DNA of 6,791 bases from CANGYM01 sp044235825 (GTDB taxonomy: Bacteria; Pseudomonadota; Alphaproteobacteria; JAJTHO01; CANGYM01), in contig JBIIHL010000063.1 of the NCBI GenBank assembly GCA_044235825.1, positions 1-6,791 on the forward strand, in the 5' to 3' direction. Positions 1-4,842 of this stretch are shown piece after piece. The position numbers and the translations under genes are program-made. Numbering within the stretch: position 1 is the first letter of the stretch; each line of letters starts with the position of its first letter. The notes beneath the pieces were generated by a model. That model did not search any database. It saw only the letters and a list, made by a program, of their open reading frames with translations, and had not been told where the DNA came from.

Positions 1-91
1 AACATCAAAAAATGTCCCCATGATCATGGCAAGCCCCCAAAATACCCTGAAACTCACCCAAACTAACCCATACACAACACAAAATCAAAAC

Positions 92-277
92 TTAGATAGG
101 GTTTTTAGAGGTGCCCCCAAATGTACGCTCAGCACCGTCTGATATTCGACGAAAAAGTGGGGTCAAATCTTTTGGTACAAGACCCTTTTTAAAAGCCTCT
201 TCCCACGCCAGCAATCGTTGCGTGACTCCACTAAAGAAATCTAATGTTTTGCGGGGGGGGGGGGTGTTTTCAGACAT
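92..277 (-). CDS. Hypothetical 61-aa protein with a poly-C tract in its 5' end
   Basis: I do not recognise this product. It is a soluble-looking, charged 61-residue protein with no signal peptide or membrane segment; residues around 12-35 (LDFFSG... AWEEAFKKG) could form helices. The start ATG at 275-277 is followed after four codons by 12 consecutive C on the coding strand, read as the end of a Thr codon, three Pro codons and the first base of an Arg codon. Only a weak purine stretch (TGGA) precedes the start, and an in-frame TAA lies two codons upstream, so no longer N-terminus is possible in this frame. An AT-rich promoter-like region lies upstream (about 299-327). It is transcribed in the same direction as the zinc GTPase gene but 198 bp away. 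It may be a real small gene, a phase-variable one, or a remnant. Confidence 0.4.
   Translation of the reverse strand: MSENTPPPRKTLDFFSGVTQRLLAWEEAFKKGLVPKDLTPLFRRISDGAERTFGGTSKNPI
253..264. repeat. Homopolymer of 12 G (12 C on the minus strand)
   Basis: Twelve uninterrupted G on the plus strand, the longest homopolymer in the window (the next clear G run is 8, at 5030-5037 in znuB). It lies at codons 5-9 of the 61-codon minus-strand ORF. Reading the ORF with 11 or 13 C gives a stop codon shortly after the tract in both cases, so a change of one base would switch the product off. Confidence 0.9.
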
Positions 278-298
278 GCTTTAAATCCATCAATAAAA

Positions 299-324
299 AT
301 TATAAAATATGTTATAATTAAAAT
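299..324 (-). promoter_or_regulatory. AT-rich promoter-like region with a degenerate Zur-box-like sequence
   Basis: On the minus strand a TATAAT hexamer reads from 304 to 299, about 22 bases before the ATG of the 61-codon ORF; no good -35 box is visible. Positions 310-324 read TGTTATAATTAAAAA-like sequence: the left half-site TGTTATA is perfect, the right half is poor (about 12 of 15 positions match the operator at 1749-1763). I infer a possible weak Zur site, but the AT richness of the stretch makes a chance match likely. Confidence 0.25.
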
Positions 325-367
325 TCGGCGGGATATCAAGGAAAAAAGCACACAAACAAAACCCCCG

Positions 368-475
368 TTATGCCCCTATACCCTCGGGATCTAACCCCGA
401 ACACCTGAGACACATCCCAAACACCTCCACCACCGAGGCGCGGGGGTAGAGAACACCAAAACCCACAGCTATGGC
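368..475 (-). pseudogene. Possible remnant of a second zur 3' end, in frame behind the GTPase stop codon
   Basis: Reading on in frame past the TGA of the GTPase gene gives 35 codons to a TAA at 368-370. The middle of this stretch encodes PRASVVEVFGMC followed by LRC, which matches the Zur C-terminus (PRASVVEVFGMC followed by HRC) and keeps the second CxxC pair. The DNA is identical over 39 bp (409-447 against 1830-1868) and then diverges while the Arg and Cys codons keep their meaning. There is no start codon or DNA-binding domain, so it cannot be a working regulator alone. It is best read as a scar of a duplicated or recombined zur gene; a short fused tail made by readthrough is possible but unsupported. 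Confidence 0.4.
409..447. repeat. 39-bp direct repeat, copy 1 (downstream of the GTPase gene)
   Basis: Identical over 39 bp to positions 1830-1868 in the same orientation. Upstream on the plus strand there is also a shared AACACC six bases long, separated from the repeat by three mismatched bases. The second copy is the coding sequence of the Zur C-terminus. Confidence 0.9.
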
Positions 476-1708
476 TCAGGCGGCTTGGCTCTCTCTGCGC
501 CAAACAGGGAAAGGATCCGGCAATTTTGACCATTGTGTTATATTAAGGGTCTTTGCCTGATCATCCCCCACCAGACAGGCATCCAGTTCGCGGCGAATCC
601 ATGCTTGGTCGTAATCAATGCCTATGAACACCAACTCTTGACGGCGATCCGCATAGACAGGATGCCAATTTTTTTTCAAATGTTTGTGCCATTCCTTGTC
701 TTGTGGCCACCGTTCTTTGGGTATATTTGTCCACCAAATACCCATGGCTTCTGTTTGCACCACAGCACCCGCCTGATGAAGATCCCCCACCCATTCAGGG
801 CGGCTCGCCAACCAGAAAAATCCCTTGGCACGAAGGATCCCCGGCCATGGTTTTTGGGTAAAGGCATGAAACTTGGCGGGATGAAAGGGGCGACGCGCCC
901 GATAAACAAAGCTTTTGATACCGTATTCTTCTGTTTCTGGTTTGTGGTCCCTAAAGCTATAAAGTTCTTGTGACCACAGGGGATAGGTTTCGGCCTCCCC
1001 TTCTTTGAACAGCCCCGTGTTTAAAATGGCCGACAGGGGAATGTTCCCACGCTCCGCTTCGATAATGCGGGCAACGGGGTTAAGGGCTTTGATGACCTTA
1101 TACACTATGGCTTTTGTATCAGCGTTTACCAAGTCGGTTTTGTTTAGGACAATCACATTGGCAAACTCAATTTGTTCCACCAACAGGTTCACCAGCGGGC
1201 GGCTATCATCGTCTCCCAGAGATTCCCCGCGATCTTTCAGGAAATCCTGACTGGAATAGTCTTTGAGCAGGCTGGCAGCATCCACCACCGTAACCATGGT
1301 ATCCAGCCGCGCCACATCCGACAGGCTGTTGTCATCTTCATCGCGAAAACTGAACGTGGCCGCCACAGGCATAGGCTCTGAAATGCCGGTGGATTCTATC
1401 ACCAAATAATCATATTGGCCTGATTCTGCCAAGGCCCGAACTTCTTGCAGCAAATCCTCTCGCAAGGTGCAGCAAATGCAACCATTGGACATTTCCACCA
1501 GATTTTCTTGTGTATGGGAAACCCCCGTGTGATCCCCTGCCACCAATGCGGCATCAATATTCACCTCGCTCATATCATTCACAATCACCGCCACTTTACG
1601 CCCTTCTCGGTTATTCAAGATATGATTCAGCAACGTGGTTTTTCCGGCACCCAAAAAACCAGAAAGAACAGTAACGGGAAGCAACTTTGACTTTGATATC
1701 AATGACAT
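476..1708 (-). CDS. zigA: Zur-regulated COG0523 (CobW-type) zinc metallochaperone GTPase, ZigA/ZagA subfamily
   Basis: A 410-aa cytoplasmic GTPase of the family that hands zinc to client enzymes during zinc limitation. Visible motifs: Walker A GFLGAGKTT at residues 17-25; the metal-binding CxCC motif (C77, C79, C80); ESTGISEP at 105-112 (switch/Walker B region); NKTD base-recognition motif at 189-192; and a C-terminal CobW_C domain from about residue 258 to the end. Length near 400 and the VNDMSEVNID segment (43-52) fit the zinc-linked ZigA/YciC(ZagA) group rather than CobW of cobalamin synthesis or the shorter YeiR/YjiA types. The ATG at 1706-1708 is preceded by AAAGGT (1715-1720), a good ribosome site six bases away. 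Its own promoter overlaps a perfect Zur operator, which supports the zinc assignment. It follows zur by 95 bp. The exact client proteins are unknown. Confidence 0.93.
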   Translation of the reverse strand: MSLISKSKLLPVTVLSGFLGAGKTTLLNHILNNREGRKVAVIVNDMSEVNIDAALVAGDHTGVSHTQENLVEMSNGCICCTLREDLLQEVRALAESGQYDYLVIESTGISEPMPVAATFSFRDEDDNSLSDVARLDTMVTVVDAASLLKDYSSQDFLKDRGESLGDDDSRPLVNLLVEQIEFANVIVLNKTDLVNADTKAIVYKVIKALNPVARIIEAERGNIPLSAILNTGLFKEGEAETYPLWSQELYSFRDHKPETEEYGIKSFVYRARRPFHPAKFHAFTQKPWPGILRAKGFFWLASRPEWVGDLHQAGAVVQTEAMGIWWTNIPKERWPQDKEWHKHLKKNWHPVYADRRQELVFIGIDYDQAWIRRELDACLVGDDQAKTLNITQWSKLPDPFPVWRRESQAA

Positions 1709-1743
1709 GGCTTGACCTTTTTGATAGACTAGGGAGGCTATTA

Positions 1744-1777
1744 TGTTATGTTATAATATAACACTATAGCCTGTCAA
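1744..1777 (-). promoter_or_regulatory. Promoter of the zinc GTPase gene
   Basis: On the minus strand a consensus -35 box TTGACA (1777 to 1772) is followed after 16 bases by TATAAC (1755 to 1750), which lies inside the Zur operator. Transcription should start near 1743, giving a leader of roughly 35 bases with AAAGGT before the ATG. Repression by Zur through occlusion of the -10 region is inferred from this overlap. Confidence 0.75.
1749..1763. promoter_or_regulatory. Zur operator (perfect 7-1-7 palindrome) upstream of the zinc GTPase gene
   Basis: TGTTATA-A-TATAACA, every outer base pair symmetric. It differs from the operator at 3961-3975 only in the central base. It matches the known alphaproteobacterial Zur-box type. 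A second, imperfect box (12 of 14 defined positions) overlaps it at 1744-1758, shifted by 5 bp, so two Zur dimers may bind here. Confidence 0.88.
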
Positions 1778-1803
1778 CGCAAACAAAGCCAAGATCCCCA
1801 CCA

Positions 1804-2238
1804 TCACCCTTTGGGTTTTAAACACCGATGACACATCCCAAACACCTCCACCACCGAGGCGCGGGGGTGAAAGCCGAGATCCTTGGCCTTAGCAGGGATC
1901 AGGGCAGACAGCTCTGCATCGCAAAATTCCTTGGCATCGCCGCACGCATCACAGATCAACAGCTGACAGGCCTTATGCATTCCCGGGTGATGACACGGCA
2001 CATAGGCATTTAGGGCATGAACTTTATGCACCAACCCCTGTGCCTCTAAAAAATCAATGGCGCGGTACACGGTGGGGGGCTTGGGGGATCCAATACCCTT
2101 TTGCCGCAGAACCTCGATCATGTCATAGGCTTTGGCGGGGGTATCGTGGTCCCACAGATGTTCCAGCAACACATGACGGATGGGGGTCATGTCCAAAGCG
2201 TGGTTATGACAATACGTCGTGACGACATCAGGGATCAT
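1804..2238 (-). CDS. zur: Zinc uptake regulator Zur (Fur family)
   Basis: A 144-aa Fur-family repressor that, when loaded with zinc, binds the operators in this window. The N-terminal winged helix (about residues 1-80) contains the recognition segment PPTVYRAIDFLEAQGLVHKV (54-73). The C-terminal dimerisation domain carries CHHPGMH (82-88), ICDACG with C96 and C99, and C136-H-R-C139; the two CxxC pairs form the structural zinc site of the family, and His/Cys residues at 71-91 are candidates for the sensing site. Length is normal. The ATG at 2236-2238 lies 4 bp after the stop of the NicO-type gene, so it is the last gene of the DUF1007-nicO-zur operon and probably autoregulated through the operator at 3961-3975. 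Assignment as Zur rather than Fur or PerR rests on the CHHPGMH region and the surrounding zinc genes. Confidence 0.93.
   Translation of the reverse strand: MIPDVVTTYCHNHALDMTPIRHVLLEHLWDHDTPAKAYDMIEVLRQKGIGSPKPPTVYRAIDFLEAQGLVHKVHALNAYVPCHHPGMHKACQLLICDACGDAKEFCDAELSALIPAKAKDLGFHPRASVVEVFGMCHRCLKPKG
1830..1868. repeat. 39-bp direct repeat, copy 2 (inside the 3' end of zur)
   Basis: Identical to 409-447. It encodes the PRASVVEVFGMC segment of Zur, ending within the second CxxC motif. The functional gene context makes this the likely parent copy. Confidence 0.9.
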
Positions 2239-2242
2239 GGGA

Positions 2243-3271
2243 TCATTTCCGATTCAACAAAGGGTGCTGCGGTGGCCCCAGATCCGGATCATCCTGTGGC
2301 CAACTGGCCGCCAGAAACAAACTGGCCACCACCACAATGAACAAACCCGCCCCCACACCCAGCAGGGCATGGATCACACGCAGAAACGTTTCTGACGCCC
2401 CAAACAACCGCAGCAATCCCGTTTTGGATTGCAACGCCAGAACCGCCAGCGTGGCGGTGGTGATGAAGGTCCCCACACCCATGGCCAGCGTGGCCAAAAT
2501 GCCCGCCCATACCGCGCCCATCATGCAGGCAAACACCAACAGGATAATGGCCCCCGTGCAGGGCCGAATGCCGATAGAGAGAATCATCAGGACAAGGGAT
2601 CGCCGGTCAGAAGTAGCGGCCACCGCCGCAGGGTCCATCCCGTGATTGCACCCTTCATGGTGGTGATGCTGCTCTTTAAGATGCCATGCTTCGCGCAGGC
2701 CGCGCACCAGCAGGGCCAGCCCCACCAGCGCCATAAAGCCATAACCGGCAACCTCTAGCCACGCGGCGGCCTTTTCGGTTTCATAACGGGCCAGACCCAG
2801 AATCTGATAAAGTCCAACCACCACCACAATGGCCGTGATGGCTTGGAGCAACGAAGACAAGGCCGAAACCATAATCCCCCGCCTGAGCGTATGCCGCCCC
2901 GCCAGCAAATAGCCGGTAACAATCACCTTGCCATGCCCAGGCCCCACCGCATGAAAAATGCCATACAAAAACCCCACACTGACCAACGATAGTGTGGCTC
3001 CCAGTGCATGGGTTTCCGCCACCGCCCGCAAATCCCTGCCCATGGTTTCATGAAACAGCTTTTGCTGTGCCTGTATCCAGAGCAGCGCGGTGGCAACAGC
3101 GTCTTTCCACACAGGAAAGAAGACCACCACGCCTGCCACCACGCCAAGGAATACCACCAACAGGACAAGGCGCGCCTTTCGTGTCTGCGGCGGCAAAGGG
3201 GCGTGGCCGGCATCCTCGTGATGATGGGTGCATCCTGTATGATCGTGATGATGGTGGGGGTGTTCATTCAT
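2243..3271 (-). CDS. NicO-family (RcnA/HoxN-like) metal transporter, Zur-linked
   Basis: A 342-aa inner-membrane protein of the NicO superfamily, which moves Ni or Co in characterised members. Visible features: an N-terminal His cluster (residues 4-23, ten His plus C14); a first membrane segment about 34-53; the family motif HAVGPGHGK at 107-115; hydrophobic spans near 93-125, 133-159 and 173-191; a second cytoplasmic or periplasmic His cluster at 197-210 with C208; the second family motif SIGIRPCTGA at 232-241; and further spans near 243-262, 263-280 and 300-320. The ATG at 3269-3271 lies 9 bp after the DUF1007 stop; no clear ribosome site is seen, so translation may be coupled. Position between DUF1007 and zur, behind a Zur operator, suggests that zinc, not nickel, is the substrate or that it backs up zinc uptake. 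Direction of transport and substrate are inferred. Confidence 0.82.
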   Translation of the reverse strand: MNEHPHHHHDHTGCTHHHEDAGHAPLPPQTRKARLVLLVVFLGVVAGVVVFFPVWKDAVATALLWIQAQQKLFHETMGRDLRAVAETHALGATLSLVSVGFLYGIFHAVGPGHGKVIVTGYLLAGRHTLRRGIMVSALSSLLQAITAIVVVVGLYQILGLARYETEKAAAWLEVAGYGFMALVGLALLVRGLREAWHLKEQHHHHEGCNHGMDPAAVAATSDRRSLVLMILSIGIRPCTGAIILLVFACMMGAVWAGILATLAMGVGTFITTATLAVLALQSKTGLLRLFGASETFLRVIHALLGVGAGLFIVVVASLFLAASWPQDDPDLGPPQHPLLNRK

Positions 3272-3280
3272 CGGGGGCGC

Positions 3281-3958
3281 TCATGATGCTTTGCAATGCA
3301 GGTCAACCCGCTCGGCGAAAAAGCCCCCTAAATCCTCAGGGGCCTTGGCATTTTTATCCAGTGCCCCTGCCATGGCTATGACGGCAACATCGGGCTTGGG
3401 GCGCTCTAGGGTTGCATGACACGATGATGGGCCGGACATCCTCACGCCATCTTTGATGTGTTTCATTTCAATATAATAACTGGGGTCGTAAATGCGATAG
3501 CTGATGGTTTGTTTTTGGGGATGAATGGGCTTTTCTAAGGTCAGGGTAAAGGAAAGGCGGATACGGTTTTCCTTGAGATCAGAGGTAATGTCCCGATAGC
3601 CTGAAAAATTCAAACGGGTTTGGCCCGCATCCATAAAGGTAAAATAACCAAAAGTCTTTAGATTCTCCAGATTCTCTTTACCCAGTTTTACGAGCTTGCT
3701 TGTATCCACAACCCCCTGTTGGGCCACGCCAAAATCCTGCAGGGCAAATTCGGTATAAAATTCGTCAAACACCCATGTCTGCCGCAGCCCTGTGACCCTG
3801 CCCTGCCCATCAAAAAGAATTTCAGATTGCACATCAATCCACGCATGGGGATGGGCGCGGGCGGGCCCAGAACTCAGGCACAGGATAAACAGCCCTGCAC
3901 CGCCTGCAACAAGAAAAAAAGATAAAGACCGCAAAATTGTTCTAGCCAAGGCTGTCAT
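3281..3958 (-). CDS. DUF1007 periplasmic protein, predicted metal-binding partner of the NicO transporter
   Basis: A 225-aa exported protein of the DUF1007 family, often found beside NicO-type transporters; its biochemical role is not established. Residues 1-35 form a signal peptide (two Arg, then a long hydrophobic core, ending PARA). Predicted cleavage after A35 leaves a mature protein beginning HPHAWID (36-42), the family's conserved start and a plausible metal site. Other His and Cys near the C-terminus (HATLE, and DLHCKAS at the end) may also bind metal. The ATG at 3956-3958 is chosen because it gives a standard signal peptide. Two longer starts (3976 and 4015) would place the coding sequence across the Zur operator and the promoter. 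No ribosome site precedes the chosen ATG, and the predicted transcription start lies within a few bases, so the message is probably leaderless. It is the first gene of the DUF1007-nicO-zur operon. Confidence 0.83.
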   Translation of the reverse strand: MTALARTILRSLSFFLVAGGAGLFILCLSSGPARAHPHAWIDVQSEILFDGQGRVTGLRQTWVFDEFYTEFALQDFGVAQQGVVDTSKLVKLGKENLENLKTFGYFTFMDAGQTRLNFSGYRDITSDLKENRIRLSFTLTLEKPIHPQKQTISYRIYDPSYYIEMKHIKDGVRMSGPSSCHATLERPKPDVAVIAMAGALDKNAKAPEDLGGFFAERVDLHCKAS

Positions 3959-3996
3959 GGTGTTATAGTATAACATGCGATGTTTTTTTAAGGCAA
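3959..3996 (-). promoter_or_regulatory. Promoter of the DUF1007-nicO-zur operon
   Basis: Minus strand: TTGCCT (about 3996 to 3991), an 18-base spacer rich in A, then TATACT (3972 to 3967) inside the Zur operator. A start about seven bases downstream falls at or next to the ATG at 3958, which implies little or no 5' leader. The hexamers match the housekeeping consensus moderately (-35) to well (-10). Confidence 0.55.
3961..3975. promoter_or_regulatory. Zur operator (perfect 7-1-7 palindrome) shared by two divergent operons
   Basis: TGTTATA-G-TATAACA, symmetric at all outer positions and identical to the 1749-1763 operator except for the central base. It is the only such site in the 48-bp gap between the DUF1007 start (3958) and the small ORF before znuC (4007). 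One bound Zur dimer could therefore block both directions. A clean plus-strand -35/-10 pair is not obvious; TTGTTC (3937-3942) with TGTTAT (3961-3966), 18 bases apart, is a weak candidate. Confidence 0.9.
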
Positions 3997-4006
3997 GCCC
4001 AAAACC

Positions 4007-4123
4007 ATGAGCCATTTTTCCCCCAGACCCACATGGTTATCATATTCGGCGGGTGTGCGTCTGCTTTTTGTTGCGGTGTTGCTGCTGGTGTTATGGGCCG
4101 TGATGGGCGCGGTTTTGTCATGA
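4007..4123 (+). CDS. 38-aa single-span membrane ORF translationally coupled to znuC
   Basis: ATG at 4007-4009, TGA at 4121-4123, 38 codons. The N-terminal third (residues 1-16) is polar and aromatic; residues 17-37 form one uninterrupted hydrophobic helix beginning GVRLLFVAVLL and containing W30. An in-frame TAA at 3989-3991 sets the upstream limit, and no other start exists. Its stop overlaps the znuC start as ATGA, the same arrangement as znuC-znuB, which suggests a real first gene of the operon that delivers ribosomes to znuC. Codons are dominated by CTG, GTG and GCG, as in znuB. The ribosome site is weak (AAGG at 3990-3993). I know no named family for it. It may be a small ZnuB-associated subunit, a leader peptide, or only a coupling device. 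Confidence 0.5.
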   Translation: MSHFSPRPTWLSYSAGVRLLFVAVLLLVLWAVMGAVLS

Positions 4124-4842
4124 GTCTGGTGTTTCACAATCTGACCGTCGGCTATGACAGGCACCCTGCGGTGCATCATTTGTGCGGCACGCTTAAGGAT
4201 AACAGCCTAACCGCGATTATTGGCCCCAACGGCGGGGGAAAAAGCACGCTGCTGAAGGCCATTATGGGGCTGTTAAAACCCCTGTCGGGCCATATTCAAA
4301 AAACAGGTCCGTGCCAAGTGGCCTATCTGCCCCAAGTGACCGAGATCGACCGCAGCTTTCCCGTGTCGGTTTTTGATACGGTTCTTTTGGGATTTTGGCC
4401 GCTGTGTGGCCTGTGGGGGAGCATCACAAAACACCAACGCCACGAAGCTCTGCAGGCCCTAGAGGCCGTGGGTATGGAATCCTTTGCTGCCCGCCCTATC
4501 TCGGCTTTGTCATCGGGGCAGTTCCAACGGGTTCTGTTTGCCCGCCTGATGGTGCAGAATGCGGATGTGTTTTTGCTGGATGAGCCCTTTGCCGCCATTG
4601 ACAGTCGCACCACGATCGACCTGATGCAAGTTTTAATCAACTGGCATCAACAGGGCAAAACTGTGGTTGCGGTCGTTCACGATCTACCCCAGGTCAAGGC
4701 CTTGTTTCCTGAGGTTTTGCTGCTGGCGCGGGAATGCATCGCCTGGGGCCCAACCCCCACCGTCATGACAGAGGACAACCTGCGCAAGGCCGATGGTCTG
4801 GCACGGCAATGGCACGACCATGGCGAGGTCTGCGCCGCATGA
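4120..4842 (+). CDS. znuC: Zinc ABC transporter ATP-binding protein ZnuC
   Basis: A 240-aa cytoplasmic ATPase that powers zinc import through ZnuB. Motifs: Walker A GPNGGGKST at residues 35-43; Q-loop YLPQ at 69-72; signature LSSGQ at 130-134 (a Ser replaces the usual first Gly, which occurs in this group); Walker B VFLLDEP at 150-156; D-loop Asp161; switch His187 in VVHD. The ATG at 4120 is chosen because it begins directly before the first ABC beta strand (SLVFHNLTVGY) and overlaps the stop of the upstream small ORF; the longer starts at 4033 and 4093 only read that ORF in a different frame. Its TGA overlaps the znuB ATG. Partners ZnuB and ZnuA, plus the Zur operator, set the substrate as zinc rather than manganese. 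Confidence 0.94.
   Translation: MSLVFHNLTVGYDRHPAVHHLCGTLKDNSLTAIIGPNGGGKSTLLKAIMGLLKPLSGHIQKTGPCQVAYLPQVTEIDRSFPVSVFDTVLLGFWPLCGLWGSITKHQRHEALQALEAVGMESFAARPISALSSGQFQRVLFARLMVQNADVFLLDEPFAAIDSRTTIDLMQVLINWHQQGKTVVAVVHDLPQVKALFPEVLLLARECIAWGPTPTVMTEDNLRKADGLARQWHDHGEVCAA

Noticed and set aside
18..29. 12-bp perfect palindrome CCATGATCATGG
   Set aside because: Isolated, with no neighbouring gene start or matching copy; a palindrome this short is expected by chance, and the following T run on the minus strand is too far off for a sound terminator.
384..400. Hairpin TCGGG/CCCGA downstream of the GTPase gene as a terminator
   Set aside because: The stem is only 5 bp and no T run follows directly on the minus strand.
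476..478. Recoding of TGA as an amino acid, which would fuse the zur tail to the GTPase
   Set aside because: TGA ends zur, znuC, znuA, nicO and DUF1007 at sensible places and Trp is written TGG, so TGA is a normal stop here.
336..533. 65-codon minus-strand ORF overlapping the end of the GTPase gene
   Set aside because: It overlaps the strongly supported GTPase C-terminus in another frame and reads the zur-tail copy in the wrong frame; composition does not look like a protein.
533..973. 146-codon plus-strand ORF opposite the GTPase gene
   Set aside because: Antisense shadow of a gene with clear family motifs; no ribosome site and no recognisable domain.
3959..4015. Longer N-terminus for DUF1007 (starts at 3976 or 4015)
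   Set aside because: It would put coding sequence across the Zur operator and promoter and bury the signal peptide behind a charged, unrelated leader.
4033..4119. Longer N-terminus for znuC
   Set aside because: The extra 29 residues lie in the region better explained by the 38-codon ORF in another frame, and ZnuC proteins begin near the chosen ATG.
4734..4838. Longer N-terminus for znuB
   Set aside because: It reads znuC coding sequence in a shifted frame; the ATGA overlap at 4839 gives a normal permease start.
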